A DNA stretch of 64,000 nucleotides from an uncultured Bacteroidota bacterium (GTDB lineage: Bacteria; Bacteroidota; Bacteroidia; Flavobacteriales_F; PHOS-HE28): assembly GCA_902826215.1 (NCBI GenBank), contig CADEDY010000006.1, positions 1 through 64,000 on the forward strand, read 5' to 3'. The notes beneath the pieces were generated by a model. The model was not told where the DNA came from. It was given only the letters and a program-made list of their open reading frames with translations, and did no database searches. Numbering within the stretch: position 1 is the stretch's first letter; each line of letters opens with the position of its first letter. Of the stretch, positions 1 to 9,647 are shown piece after piece. A program made the position numbers and the translations under genes.

Positions 1-778
1 ACTCCCCGCGATACACCGGCTTCCGCTTCTCCAAGAAGGCATTCACCCCTTCGTTGTAGTCATGGCTTCGCCCGGCGATGGTCTGCAGTTCGTTCTCCAC
101 GTCCAATTGGGCATCGATGGTATTCGATTGGCCGCGGTTGAGCGCCTCCTTGGTGAGGGCGATGGCCTTGGTGGGCATACCGGCCAGTTTCTTGGCCAAG
201 ACGGTCGCCTCATTCATCAGATCCGTATCGGGCAAGGCTTTCCAGATCATGCCCAAGGCTTCGGCCTCCTTTGCATTCACCTTGGGGGCGAGGATCATCT
301 GTCCGAAGGCGCGTTGCATGCCGACCAGGCGCGGAAGGGTGGAGGTGCCACCGCTGTCTGGGATCAGCCCGATGTTGATGAAGCTCTGGATGAAATTGGC
401 ACCCTCGGCAGCGAGGGTAAGGTCGCACGCGTAGGCGATGTTGGCTCCGGCCCCCGCCGCTACACCGTTCACTGCGGCTACCACAGGCTTTGGAATGCCC
501 CGGATACGACGGACGATCGGGTTGTATTGCGTAGTCAGGATGTCCTCGATCTTCGTCCCGGGCGCAATGGCTTCTGCCAGGTCTTGCCCAGCACAGAACG
601 CTCGTCCTTCACCGGTCAGCAGTACTGCACGAACGTTCGGGTCTTCCTTGGCCTTATCCAACGCGTCTATGGTCTCCAGGGCCATTTCCCGGTCGAAGCT
701 GTTCAACTTATCTGGTCGATTCAGCGTGATGCTGGCGACGCCTTCAGAAACGGAATAGAGGATCTTGGAATAGGCCAT
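1..778 (-). CDS. Enoyl-CoA hydratase/isomerase, PaaG-like (3' end cut by window edge)
   Basis: Crotonase-fold enzyme acting on acyl-CoA thioesters. On the minus strand from ATG at 778 I read MAYSKILYSVSEGVASITLN, then a central IPKPVVAAVNGVAAGAG segment (the crotonase oxyanion-hole loop) and a C-terminal FLEKRKPVYRGE that runs off the window at base 1, so perhaps only one or a few codons are missing. The IRGIPKPVVAAVNG wording and the AFCAGQDL loop resemble PaaG, the ring-opening isomerase of phenylacetyl-CoA breakdown, but the family is large and a general enoyl-CoA hydratase role is equally possible. About 259 codons are visible, a normal family length. It is followed on the same strand, upstream, by the FAD oxidoreductase ending at 860. 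Confidence 0.85.
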   Translation of the reverse strand, partial: MAYSKILYSVSEGVASITLNRPDKLNSFDREMALETIDALDKAKEDPNVRAVLLTGEGRAFCAGQDLAEAIAPGTKIEDILTTQYNPIVRRIRGIPKPVVAAVNGVAAGAGANIAYACDLTLAAEGANFIQSFINIGLIPDSGGTSTLPRLVGMQRAFGQMILAPKVNAKEAEALGMIWKALPDTDLMNEATVLAKKLAGMPTKAIALTKEALNRGQSNTIDAQLDVENELQTIAGRSHDYNEGVNAFLEKRKPVYRGE

Positions 779-859
779 GGGTGGATCGATTTCGGGGCCA
801 AGTTCGGGTTCGGTTGCGGAATGATGCTCCAAACATCCGCGTGAACGGTCCAAGACCGA

Positions 860-1981
860 TCATTCAGCAAGTGCAGCCGCCTCTCGCGCCACCCGGATTC
901 CGATGGCGACACCCATGCCGCCAAGCCTCACCGCCGCAACGATCCGCTCAGAACGGCGCTCGATGATCGGTGACCGGCTCGGACCCATGCCCATGATCCC
1001 GCTCCAGCGTTGAGCGATCGTGAAGTCCGTGTCGGGAAGGATCACCTCGCTCAGCAGTTTCTCCAGCGCTTCTTGGATCTTGGGGGTTGTTCCTTCTTCC
1101 GCTGTGGTTTCGCCTGCCACATCCAAGTTGCGGCCACCGCCCAACAATACGCCGCCACCGTGGTCCCGGAAATAGTAGAATCCTTCGTCGTAGTGGAAGG
1201 TGCCTTTCAGCCGCAGACCTGTGATAGGCGCTGTAAGTAACACTTGACCTCGTGCCGGAGTAACGGGCAGATCCGCCAGAAGCGCCGGGGTGTAGCCATT
1301 GGTACAGACCACCACGCGCCCTGCCTGGATCCGTGCTCCATCCTTCAATTGTATCGCCACATGAGCGCTGGATTCCTCCATGTGTGTGACATGGGCTCCG
1401 GAACGCACAAGGACACCCTCGGCCAGTGCTTTTCGAAGCAACGTCGCCATGAGCATCCCGGTGTCAAGGGGGCCTTCGAGGTCCGTTCTTACAAGATGTT
1501 CGATGCCTTGGAGACCGGAAAGACCGATGGCCATATCGTCCCAGTGGAACGTTTCCTGACCGGTGATGGAGCGCAGGGCCATATTCAATCTATCGAACCG
1601 ATCTGCTACCCGCGTGTACAGCGGATCATGGGCAGGGTAGATCTCATGACCACCGGTCGCCTCGAAACCGATCGCGGCATCGCCCAATTCGGCGCGCAGT
1701 TCAAGAAGCCCTTTCCAACGGTTCTCCACCCTCGCGAGCATCGCGTCCGTGCCTTCCTGATCTTCATCCGCCAGCAGCTCACTGGGGCTTCCGAAGCAGG
1801 CAAACCCCGCATTCTTCACGCTCGCACCACTCGGGAATGGCCCCCTTTCGAGCACCACAACATGGTGATGCGGGAACTTCCGCTTGTAGAAAAGTGCCGT
1901 GAAAAGACCGACGATACCCGCACCGATCACGGCCACATCCGGCGTCCGGTGGAATTGGCGTGTTTCCCAAATGCTATGCAT
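860..1981 (-). CDS. FAD-dependent amine/D-amino-acid oxidoreductase (DAO family)
   Basis: Flavoprotein of the DAO/glycine-oxidase superfamily, about 373 residues, likely cytosolic. The N-terminal Rossmann nucleotide-binding motif VAVIGAGIVGL lies near residues 17-27, followed by the ERG acidic end of beta2 and a substrate domain. A C-terminal GIMGMGPSRSPIIE and LGGMGVAIG segment matches the second FAD-contacting region of the family. I start it at the ATG at 1981, because the 14 extra residues of the longer reading frame lie ahead of the normal family start. Substrate cannot be told from sequence. It is transcribed divergently from the large repeat protein at 2077 and toward the enoyl-CoA hydratase, 81 bases ahead of it. 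Confidence 0.85.
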   Translation of the reverse strand: MHSIWETRQFHRTPDVAVIGAGIVGLFTALFYKRKFPHHHVVVLERGPFPSGASVKNAGFACFGSPSELLADEDQEGTDAMLARVENRWKGLLELRAELGDAAIGFEATGGHEIYPAHDPLYTRVADRFDRLNMALRSITGQETFHWDDMAIGLSGLQGIEHLVRTDLEGPLDTGMLMATLLRKALAEGVLVRSGAHVTHMEESSAHVAIQLKDGARIQAGRVVVCTNGYTPALLADLPVTPARGQVLLTAPITGLRLKGTFHYDEGFYYFRDHGGGVLLGGGRNLDVAGETTAEEGTTPKIQEALEKLLSEVILPDTDFTIAQRWSGIMGMGPSRSPIIERRSERIVAAVRLGGMGVAIGIRVAREAAALAE

Positions 1982-2076
1982 GATCGACCCGGGTGTCACC
2001 TCTATGTTGATACACGGACCCAAAGATGTCGTAATTTGGCGCGTTGATGAACCTCCTGCAAGGCGTTCACTTTTCT

Positions 2077-5000
2077 ATGGTACCGGATCGGATAGCTGCA
2101 CTTCGCGGGCTCTTGGCTGCATGCCTGCTCACCGTTGCCTCCGTCGCGGTTGCTCAGGTGGACAACGTGCTCATCTACGGAACTGTGAAGGACCTGACCT
2201 CTTCCAAGAAATTGGATGGTGTTACGGTAACGGTATTCAAGAACGGGGCGAAGTTGATCGACGTGCCCACCAATGCGAGTGGCAAGTACGAGGTGAACTT
2301 GGACTATGGTGCCGATTACAAGATCATTGTCGCCAAGTCCGGCTTCGTGGGAAAGAACATCACCATCGATACACGGAAGATCCCCGAGGAAGAGCGCCAA
2401 GGTGGTCATGGCATGAACATCGATTTCTCGATGCTCACGGATCTACCGGGCATCGATTATTCGATCCTGAACGAACCCTTTGGAAAAGCCGCATACGCCG
2501 ACGGGACGTTCACATGGGATATCGAGTACACCAACCGGATGAGGGATGCGCAGGCCCGTTTGATGAAGGAGTATGACGAGATGCGCAAGCGGGAAGGTGA
2601 TGCGGAAGCCAAGTATACCAAATTGATGCAGGATGGCACGGGTGCCATGACCGCCTCCGATTTCAAGAAGGCCGTTGCAAGTTTCACCGGAGCGCTTGCC
2701 TTGAAACCGAATGACCCCGTTGCAACAGCCAAGCTCAGTGATGCGAAAATGCGTTTCGACGCAGAAGAGGCGGCGAAGAAAGGGGCAGAGCAGTATGGGG
2801 CCATGATCAAGGAGGCCGATAACCTTTTCGGAAAGAAGGACTACGCAGGGGCCAAGACGAAGTACAACGCGGCCATCGACCTGAACGACAAGGAACCTTA
2901 CCCGAAGCAGAAGATCAAGGAGATCGACAGCATTCTGGCGGATCTGGAGAAGAAGGCCGAAGAGGAGAAGAAGGCCAAAGAACTCCAGGAGAAGTACCAA
3001 GCCGCCATTGCGGCTGCAGATGCCGCTTTGAAAGCAGAGAGCTGGGACCAAGCCACCGCCAAATACACCGAAGCGAGCACCTTGAAGCCGGAAGAGAAGT
3101 ACCCGAAAGATCAACTCGCATTGGTGGCCACCAAGAAGGCCGAAGCAGCCAAGAAGGCTGAGGAAGAGCGACTAGCGAAGGAACTGGAGGCCAATTACAA
3201 AGCAGCCATTGCATCGGCTGATGCGGCTTTCAAGGCAAGCAAATGGGATGAAGCAACGGCCAAATACACCGAAGCCAGCGGCTTGAAGCCTGCCGAGAAG
3301 TACCCGAAGGATCAGCTTGCAGCGATCATTGCCAAGAAGGACGAGCTTGCGAAGAAAGCAGAGGAGGAGAAGAATGCCAAGGAACTCCAGGAGCGTTACC
3401 AAGCTGCCATTACGGCGGCAGATGCCGCTTTCCGCAGTGCCGACTACGATGCTGCTGAAGCCAAGTACACCGAGGCCAGCGGGATCAAGTCCGAAGAGAA
3501 ATATCCTAAGGACCAGTTGTCCGCCATCGCCAAGAAACGGGAAGAATTGGCCAAGAAAGCGGAGGATGAGCGCAAGGCGAAAGAACTCGATGAACAGTAC
3601 AAACGGTTGCTGGCGGCTGCCGATGACGCTTTCGGAAAAGAAGACTGGGACGCTGCTACTGCCAAATACACCGAAGCAAGTGGGTTGAAGCCAGCGGAGA
3701 AGTATCCCAAGGATCAGCTCGCGGCCATTACGGCACGAAAGGCTGCTGCTGAAAAGGCTGCTGAAGCGGAGCGGAAACAGAAGGAATTGGACGAACAGTA
3801 CAATGCGGCCATCGCTGCAGCCGACGCGGCCTTCGGGAAGGAGGATTGGGATGCCGCATCGACCAAGTACGCAGCAGCCAGTGCGTTGAGATCGGCAGAG
3901 AAGTACCCGAAGGATCAACTCGCAGCCATAGTTGCAAGAAAAGCCGAAGCGGAAGCCAAGAAGAAACAAGCGGAGATCGACGCCAAGTACCAAACGGCAA
4001 TTGATGCTGCGGATAAGGCTTTTGATAAGAAGGACTACGCGACTGCGAAGTCCAGCTATGTCGAGGCTTCTGGCATCAAAGCGGCGGAGAAGTATCCCAA
4101 GGATCGCATTGCCGAAGTGGATGCGCTGATCGCGGAAGCTGCGCGTAAAGCAGAGGAAGAACGCAAGGCAGCCGAGTTGGAAGCGCGTTACGCCGAACTG
4201 ATCCGCTCAGCCGACAAGTCCTTCGACGGCAAGAAGCTATCGGAAGCGTTGAACGACTATAAAGATGCATTGAAACTGAAGCCTGCTGAGCGTCACCCGG
4301 CTGATCGCATCGCACAGATCGAACAGCAATTGGACGCCGCCGCCCAGGCCAAGGCAGAAGAGGAACGTTTGCTTCGCGAAAAGCAGGACCAGGATAAGCG
4401 TTACAATGACTTCATCGCATCGGCGGACAAAGCCTTCACTGCCAAAAAGTACGAAGAGGCTCGCACGGCGTACAGTGGTGCTGCCGGCGTAAAGCCCGCC
4501 GAACAGTTTCCGAAGGATCGCATGGCCGAGATCGAGCGTTTGCTGGGCGAAGCAGCGAACAAGGCCAGGGAGGATAGTTTGACCGCTGCACGTGATGCCG
4601 AGGAGAAAGCACGCAAAGCCGAAGCGGATCGCTTGGCTGCGGAAGCTGCGGCGGCCGAAAAAGCACGCTTGGAAGCAGAAGAGCGCCAACGCAATATGGC
4701 CGCAGCAGAGCTGGACGCGCAATACAAGGAGTACGTTGCAGCTGGGGATCTTGCATTTGGTGCAGAGGAGCTGAATAAAGCGAGAGAGAAGTACACAGCG
4801 GCGCTCGGTGTGAAGCCGAACGAACAGTACCCTAAGGATCGACTAGCCGCCATTGAAGCCAAGATCACCGAGAAGGCCAACAGACAGTCCGAGGCGGAGC
4901 GCTTGGCGGCTGAACAACGACGCTTGGATGAAGAGCGCCGAGCCAAAGAGGCGGCCGACGCGGAGGCAGCGCGATTGGCGGCGCAGTCCGAAAAGGAGCG

Positions 5001-6249
5001 TGCCGAAGCTGAACGACTCAGAAAGGAGCAAGAAGCCGCTGAAGCTCGGCGTGCTGCGGAGGAACGGGACCGTGCCTCCCGTGATGACGTCAAGGCACGT
5101 GAGGAGCAGTATCGCTCGTTGATCCTCAGCGCCGATGAAGCGCTTGCTTCCAAGGACTACCAGAATGCGCGTAGCACCTATTCACAGGCCAGTGATATGC
5201 GGCCTGAGGAAACCTATCCTTTGGCCAAGATCGATCAGATCGACAAGCTGTTGGCCGAGCAGGAACGACTGCGGTTGGAGGCTGAGGCAGCAGCACAGCG
5301 TGCGCTACAAGCTAAAGTGGATGAACGCCCGGTTCCTTCCAATTCGGGAAGTGGTCAAGAAGATGAAGCGGTGCGTTTCATGCGTGAAGCCCGCGAACGT
5401 GAAGAAGCGGAGAAATACGAGCGGATCAAGAAATTCCGGTCGACCATGGAGCAAAAGGAATTGGACAATGCGGAAGAAGCCGCTGTGCGACGTGGTACCG
5501 GCCTAGAGCAGAAGGAGCGCATCATGGAGGAAAGTGCGCAACTGTATCAGGGGAATGACCAACGACGCACCCAACGTGCCGAAGAGATCCTTGCTTACCA
5601 AGAGGCATTGGAGCGTGCAGAGGCGGAACGCCGTCAACGTGCTCAGGAGACGCGCAGTGCGAACTACCAGGACAACCTTGGCCTTGTAGAAGAAAAGGAC
5701 GAACAAGCGCGGACATGGGACGAGCGTAAAACCCAGCGCACCGAGGCATCGGAGGATCTGAAGTCGGATGTGGCGCGTGCCGAAGAACAGCGGAAGGAGG
5801 CTTCCAAGGAGCGCAGCAATGCGGAGTATGAGAAAGCGGTGACCGTGCGAGATGAGATCGCATCCATTCAACAACGTGGCAATTCTGCTGCGGATGCCCA
5901 GCGGAGGTCCGTCGAAGACGCCAAGCGTGCGCAAGGTGTGCGGGAAACCAGCTATTCAAGCAGCAGTTCGGATGCACGCATGGCGGCGAAGGAGAAGTTG
6001 AACAACACGCCGCCGGATCAACCACGTGCCTACGCCGATTACAACCGTTCGAAGCTGGCCCAGGAATATCCGGAAGGGGTGACGGAGGAAAGCTACACCG
6101 AAGGGAACAAGGTCATCATCCGCCGGGTGGTCGTTAGCGGCAACAAGGCCGATGATTACAGCAAGGTGATCGCCAAGTGGGGGACCTTCTACTTCAAGAA
6201 TGGCCAAAGCATAACAGAGGCCATCTGGCGCGCTGGTACTGAAGGCTGA
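2077..6249 (+). CDS. Large secreted repeat/coiled-coil protein with carboxypeptidase-regulatory-like N-terminus
   Basis: About 1390 residues. A signal peptide (MVPDRIAALRGLLAACLLTV, cleaved after VAQ) leads into a carboxypeptidase-regulatory-like beta-sandwich (roughly residues 28-100). Then come eleven repeats of about 67 residues with consensus Y-x3-I-x2-AD-x-AF-x4-D-x2-A-x3-Y-x-EAS-x-LKP-x-EKYPKDQL, each ending in a charged helix rich in K, E and A. A long coiled coil follows and then a short folded C-terminus around YSKVIAKWGTFYFKNGQ. The first two helices of each unit look like a TPR pair. In-frame TTG/ATG starts at 2044 and 2047 also exist; I prefer 2077 because it gives a normal signal peptide and because a promoter-like TTG-N22-TAATTTG (2007-2038) would leave no leader for 2047. 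A shorter paralogue lies at 22069. Role unknown; probably periplasmic or outer-membrane associated. Confidence 0.85.
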   Translation: MVPDRIAALRGLLAACLLTVASVAVAQVDNVLIYGTVKDLTSSKKLDGVTVTVFKNGAKLIDVPTNASGKYEVNLDYGADYKIIVAKSGFVGKNITIDTRKIPEEERQGGHGMNIDFSMLTDLPGIDYSILNEPFGKAAYADGTFTWDIEYTNRMRDAQARLMKEYDEMRKREGDAEAKYTKLMQDGTGAMTASDFKKAVASFTGALALKPNDPVATAKLSDAKMRFDAEEAAKKGAEQYGAMIKEADNLFGKKDYAGAKTKYNAAIDLNDKEPYPKQKIKEIDSILADLEKKAEEEKKAKELQEKYQAAIAAADAALKAESWDQATAKYTEASTLKPEEKYPKDQLALVATKKAEAAKKAEEERLAKELEANYKAAIASADAAFKASKWDEATAKYTEASGLKPAEKYPKDQLAAIIAKKDELAKKAEEEKNAKELQERYQAAITAADAAFRSADYDAAEAKYTEASGIKSEEKYPKDQLSAIAKKREELAKKAEDERKAKELDEQYKRLLAAADDAFGKEDWDAATAKYTEASGLKPAEKYPKDQLAAITARKAAAEKAAEAERKQKELDEQYNAAIAAADAAFGKEDWDAASTKYAAASALRSAEKYPKDQLAAIVARKAEAEAKKKQAEIDAKYQTAIDAADKAFDKKDYATAKSSYVEASGIKAAEKYPKDRIAEVDALIAEAARKAEEERKAAELEARYAELIRSADKSFDGKKLSEALNDYKDALKLKPAERHPADRIAQIEQQLDAAAQAKAEEERLLREKQDQDKRYNDFIASADKAFTAKKYEEARTAYSGAAGVKPAEQFPKDRMAEIERLLGEAANKAREDSLTAARDAEEKARKAEADRLAAEAAAAEKARLEAEERQRNMAAAELDAQYKEYVAAGDLAFGAEELNKAREKYTAALGVKPNEQYPKDRLAAIEAKITEKANRQSEAERLAAEQRRLDEERRAKEAADAEAARLAAQSEKERAEAERLRKEQEAAEARRAAEERDRASRDDVKAREEQYRSLILSADEALASKDYQNARSTYSQASDMRPEETYPLAKIDQIDKLLAEQERLRLEAEAAAQRALQAKVDERPVPSNSGSGQEDEAVRFMREAREREEAEKYERIKKFRSTMEQKELDNAEEAAVRRGTGLEQKERIMEESAQLYQGNDQRRTQRAEEILAYQEALERAEAERRQRAQETRSANYQDNLGLVEEKDEQARTWDERKTQRTEASEDLKSDVARAEEQRKEASKERSNAEYEKAVTVRDEIASIQQRGNSAADAQRRSVEDAKRAQGVRETSYSSSSSDARMAAKEKLNNTPPDQPRAYADYNRSKLAQEYPEGVTEESYTEGNKVIIRRVVVSGNKADDYSKVIAKWGTFYFKNGQSITEAIWRAGTEG
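2788..5304 (+). repeat. Eleven in-frame coding tandem repeats, mostly exactly 201 nt
   Basis: Unit starts are at 2788, 2989, 3190, 3391, 3592, 3793, 3982, 4183, 4396, 4717 and 5104. The spacings are 201,201,201,201,201,189,201,213,321 and 387 nt. Units 2-7 are the most alike at protein level (YTEASGLKPAEKYPKDQL repeated), which points to recent tandem duplication; the last units have acquired long Ala/Glu/Arg-rich helical insertions. A degenerate, TPR-like unit precedes the first. Confidence 0.9.
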
Positions 6250-6273
6250 GCCGATCCAATTGCCTGGATCGCC

Positions 6274-7767
6274 TCACTGATCCTTTGCCTTCCGCTCTTT
6301 GAGCTTCTTCACCAGATCCACGATCTGCTCAGCACTCAATTGCTTGCCCCGGATCTTGCGTTCGCCATCCACCAAGAAGATCTTCGGCGTAGAGTACACA
6401 TCCCAGGCGTCCGCGTAGTTCAGGCTCTCGATGGTCGTGTATTTGGGGATGAATTTCCGGGGATCCTTTTTGGCCTCTTCGAACACGTTCTTCGTCAAGC
6501 CAACGTTCACCCAATCCAGATCGTGTTCACGGATGAATGCCTTCCAGTCCTTCATGAGCGCATCATCCACCGCCTTCGCGACGCAGAACACCTCGATCCC
6601 CTCGGCCTTCATCTGCTCCTTGTAGATCTTGGCGATCTCTGGGAGTTCCTTCTTGCAATGGCCGCAGTGCGGGTCCCAGAAGATCACGACCACGTATTCC
6701 TGCGGGAGGTCGTAGTAGTTGATCCAGTTCTGCTCCGTGGTATCGGTGAGGCTCAAGTATGGGGCCTTCTTACCGATGACCAAAGGCGCTTGCTTCCGCG
6801 CTCGTTCACACAGCTTCTCCAACTTGTCATCCGGTATCCAATCCGCGCGGCCCGGTTTGCTGCCATCCGGGCAATAGTAGGTGAGGGCCATATGAACGAA
6901 AACAGCGTCCATGCCCATGATGTCGCTGGTCTCGTACTTGTGGGTAATGGTGTTCACCAGGTATTTGAACACGTCGTTCTTGCCATCGGTGCGCTCGATC
7001 AGTTCATCCGCCAACTTGTTGATCGTGTCCGGGTATTGTGGAACGGTCTTGCCGATGTACTCTTCGAATTTGTTGGCGAAGACCGGAACGCGAACGATGC
7101 GTTCATCCTTCAGGTCGAAATTGTCCCAGAAGTGGGCGCGGAACTGGTAATAGGCTGCGGCACTGTCCAATGAACCATCGGGTTTACGGATCTCCGGCAG
7201 TTCTACATTGGTTCCCATCTTCACCAAGGCTCCGGCCAGCGTGCCTGGATTGTTGTCGACAAGGTCTTTCTGGTAGGACTTCACTGCTTTGTCAATATCC
7301 TCCAATCGCGCCTTCACGCCGTTGCGTGCAATGGGGTCCTTGTTCGCATCCAATTGTGCCCGGAGGACATCGCTCTCTTTCTTCTGGGTGTTCAGGTACC
7401 GGATGTAGTCGAGGAAGATCTGGTTCTCCTTGGATCGCTTCACTACCAAGTTCCCCAGTAGATCGGCCGTATCCGTAAGCAGTTCGATCACAGGCTCGTT
7501 CACGACGACCTCGAAGTACTTGGGGCCCGGTATCACCACAGCATAGATCCCTGCCTTGTAGCCTTTGGGGCTCTTGTACACCACTTTTCCTTTAGCATCG
7601 GCCACAGCAGTATCGGCATAGTACAGTTTGTTGCCGTAGTAATTGGCCAAGTAGATAGTGTCCTTCGCGGCGCCGCTTACCGTAACGATGATCTCTCGTT
7701 CGGGAGCGTCCTGCGCCTGGATGGCAGCTGTCGTGAACAGAGCAAGGAGGAGTGGAACGTTCTTCAT
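6274..7767 (-). CDS. Secreted TlpA-like thiol-disulfide oxidoreductase (DUF5106/thioredoxin-like)
   Basis: About 497 residues. MKNVPLLLALFTTAAIQAQ is a clear signal peptide, so I start at the ATG at 7767, not at the upstream codon at 7842. A DUF4369-like N-terminal part is followed by a helical central region, and the C-terminal third is a thioredoxin-like domain with FWDPHCGHCKKELPEI. The redox motif CGHC is at residues 368-371. Such Bacteroidota proteins reduce or isomerise disulfides in periplasmic proteins or cytochromes. The motif differs from the usual CPHC/CGPC but CGHC is the PDI-type variant. It is transcribed alone, leftwards, with a TATTTTTG promoter-like box just upstream. The C-terminus is rich in Lys. 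Confidence 0.85.
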   Translation of the reverse strand: MKNVPLLLALFTTAAIQAQDAPEREIIVTVSGAAKDTIYLANYYGNKLYYADTAVADAKGKVVYKSPKGYKAGIYAVVIPGPKYFEVVVNEPVIELLTDTADLLGNLVVKRSKENQIFLDYIRYLNTQKKESDVLRAQLDANKDPIARNGVKARLEDIDKAVKSYQKDLVDNNPGTLAGALVKMGTNVELPEIRKPDGSLDSAAAYYQFRAHFWDNFDLKDERIVRVPVFANKFEEYIGKTVPQYPDTINKLADELIERTDGKNDVFKYLVNTITHKYETSDIMGMDAVFVHMALTYYCPDGSKPGRADWIPDDKLEKLCERARKQAPLVIGKKAPYLSLTDTTEQNWINYYDLPQEYVVVIFWDPHCGHCKKELPEIAKIYKEQMKAEGIEVFCVAKAVDDALMKDWKAFIREHDLDWVNVGLTKNVFEEAKKDPRKFIPKYTTIESLNYADAWDVYSTPKIFLVDGERKIRGKQLSAEQIVDLVKKLKERKAKDQ

Positions 7768-7778
7768 GCACATGGCGG

Positions 7779-7786
7779 CAAAAATA
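7779..7786 (-). promoter_or_regulatory. Bacteroidota -7-like box TATTTTTG ahead of the thiol oxidoreductase
   Basis: Reading the minus strand, TATTTTTG matches TAnnTTTG at every fixed position and lies 11 bases before the ATG at 7767. A TTTG lies 16 bases upstream, shorter than the usual gap of about 20, so the promoter is uncertain. Confidence 0.35.
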
Positions 7787-7919
7787 GTTTTCAATGGAAC
7801 GGCAAACCCCGTTCCACGAGTTGACGAGGGCTTGTTACGCAACGGTTGTTCCTCGGATCGTTAATGTTCCGTTAAAGGTCCATAAGCTCCGTCATGTGGA
7901 CCTCTCTGACACGTTCTTA

Positions 7920-9524
7920 TCAAGCGGAATGGTCCGCAGCGGTCTTGAATTCGCTGGTCGTATGGAAGGTGATCTCCGGGAAGTTGCGTTTCTCCAGATC
8001 CAACATGTAGGCACTCGGGGCCATGAACACCGGATTGTCGTCCTTGTCCTGAACGATCTGTTGGGCCTTCATGCGGATGAAGCGTTCCAAGGCCTCCGGG
8101 TCGGTGGAGGTCATCCAACAAGCTTTGTGCGCTGCGATCTGCTGGAAGGCGCACTTGGCGCCGTACTCATGTTCCAAGCGGTAGCTGATCACCTCGAACT
8201 GGAGTTCACCGACACAACCGACGACCTTCTTGTTCCCCGGTTGCTGTGTGAAAAGCTGGGCAACGCCCTCATCTGTCAACTGGCGTATGCCTTTGTCCAA
8301 CTGCTTGGTCTTCATCGGGTCCATGTTCACCAGCTCGCGGAACATTTCCGGAGAGAAAGCGGGGATCCCACGGAATTGGAAGTCCGCACCTTCGGTCAAT
8401 GTATCGCCGATCTTGAAACTGCCCGTGTCGAAAAGTCCGATCACGTCACCAGGCCAAGCTTCTTCAACGATGGTCTTGGCGGCAGCGAGGAAGTTCGTGG
8501 GTGTAGCGAAGCGAAGTTGCTTGTTCAGCCTCACATGATGGTAGTACGTGTTCCGCTTGAATTTGCCCGAGCAGATGCGCAGGAACGCGATCCGGTCCCG
8601 GTGATTCGGGTCGAGGTTCGCGTGGATCTTGAACACGAAACCGCTGAACTTCGGATCATCCGGCTCGACTTCTCCTTGGTCGGTTGGGCGCGGTCCTGGC
8701 GGCGGTGCAATGCCAACGAAGGCGTCGAGTACCTCCTTCACGCCGAAATTGTTGAACGCACTGCCGAAGAACACAGGGGCGATCCGACCGGCACGATAAG
8801 CCTCCGTGCTGAGCGGGTCGTACACGCCTTCGATCAGGTCGATATCGGCGCGCAGCGCGTTCGCTGGCTCTTCACCGATGCTCTTTTCCAGCTGCGGGTC
8901 CGCGAGGTCCTGGATCCGAACGCTCTTCGCTTCCACTTTCGTCTTGCCCGGATCGAACAAGCGCAATCCGGGGTTATACAGGTCATACACGCCTTGGAAG
9001 GTGGCGCCGATCCCTACCGGCCAACTCATCGGGCGCACCTTGATGGAGAGCTTCTCCTCCAATTCGTCCAAGAGGTCGAACGGGTCGCGGCCTTCGAGAT
9101 CGAGCTTGTTGATGAAGACGATAACCGGTGTATTCCGCATCCGGCATACTTCCATGAGGCGCTCGGTCTGCGCTTCCACACCTTTCACACAGTCGATCAC
9201 GAGCACGACACTGTCCACAGCGGTCAAGGTCCGGTAGGTATCCTCCGCGAAGTCCCGGTGACCGGGCGTATCCAATAGGTTGATGAGTTTCCCGCCGTAT
9301 TCGAAGGTCATCACCGAGGTGCTCACCGAGATGCCGCGCTGCCGCTCGATCTCCATGAAGTCACTTGTGGCACCCCGACGGATCTTGTTGCTCTTAACGG
9401 CACCTGCCGTTTGTATGGCACCGCCGTAAAGCAAGAACTTCTCCGTTAGCGTGGTCTTGCCCGCGTCGGGGTGGCTGATGATGGCGAAGGTGCGCCGGTG
9501 TTCGATCTCGTCGTGCAACGACAT
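7920..9524 (-). CDS. prfC: Peptide chain release factor 3
   Basis: Translational GTPase RF3, which recycles RF1/RF2 from the ribosome after peptide release. It has 534 residues, the usual length. GTPase motifs are all visible: the P-loop SHPDAGKTT (residues 17-25), [12 protein letters not shown] (switch I/G2), DTPGHRDF (G3) and NKLD (G4), followed by the RF3-specific middle and C-terminal domains that end in [15 protein letters not shown]. The start at 9524 ([20 protein letters not shown]) fits the family; 53 further upstream in-frame codons do not. It is a single-gene unit pointing left, back-to-back with the sugar dehydrogenase at 9648. RF3 is common but not universal in this phylum. Confidence 0.97.
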   Translation of the reverse strand: MSLHDEIEHRRTFAIISHPDAGKTTLTEKFLLYGGAIQTAGAVKSNKIRRGATSDFMEIERQRGISVSTSVMTFEYGGKLINLLDTPGHRDFAEDTYRTLTAVDSVVLVIDCVKGVEAQTERLMEVCRMRNTPVIVFINKLDLEGRDPFDLLDELEEKLSIKVRPMSWPVGIGATFQGVYDLYNPGLRLFDPGKTKVEAKSVRIQDLADPQLEKSIGEEPANALRADIDLIEGVYDPLSTEAYRAGRIAPVFFGSAFNNFGVKEVLDAFVGIAPPPGPRPTDQGEVEPDDPKFSGFVFKIHANLDPNHRDRIAFLRICSGKFKRNTYYHHVRLNKQLRFATPTNFLAAAKTIVEEAWPGDVIGLFDTGSFKIGDTLTEGADFQFRGIPAFSPEMFRELVNMDPMKTKQLDKGIRQLTDEGVAQLFTQQPGNKKVVGCVGELQFEVISYRLEHEYGAKCAFQQIAAHKACWMTSTDPEALERFIRMKAQQIVQDKDDNPVFMAPSAYMLDLEKRNFPEITFHTTSEFKTAADHSA

Positions 9525-9570
9525 GGGATAGCGTAAGGCTTGCGGTCGGGGAGGTCCCCCGATCGGGCGG

Positions 9571-9578
9571 CAAAAGTA
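9571..9578 (-). promoter_or_regulatory. -7-like box TACTTTTG for prfC
   Basis: The minus strand shows TACTTTTG, a perfect TAnnTTTG, 46 bases upstream of the prfC start at 9524. I see no TTG at the expected distance upstream, so only half of the promoter is supported. Confidence 0.4.
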
Positions 9579-9619
9579 GGTCTTGGTCGAAAGACGGTCG
9601 GACGCCTTCGTGCTTAAGC

Positions 9620-9627
9620 TAGTTTTG
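9620..9627 (+). promoter_or_regulatory. -7-like box TAGTTTTG for the sugar dehydrogenase at 9648
   Basis: TAGTTTTG matches TAnnTTTG fully and is 20 bases before the ATG at 9648. This predicts a short leader. No convincing -33 TTG at 19-21 bases upstream. Confidence 0.4.
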
Positions 9628-9647
9628 GCGCAAACCCTGCAATACTT

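Noticed and set aside
2788-5304. Regular repeats that could be mistaken for a CRISPR array.
   Set aside because: The units are in-frame, about 200 bases long, and encode a repeated protein motif; there is no short repeat with unique spacers.
7794-9278. Long open frame of 494 codons on the plus strand opposite prfC.
   Set aside because: It is antisense to a clear release factor 3 gene and has no family features; GC-rich DNA with biased codons creates such shadows.
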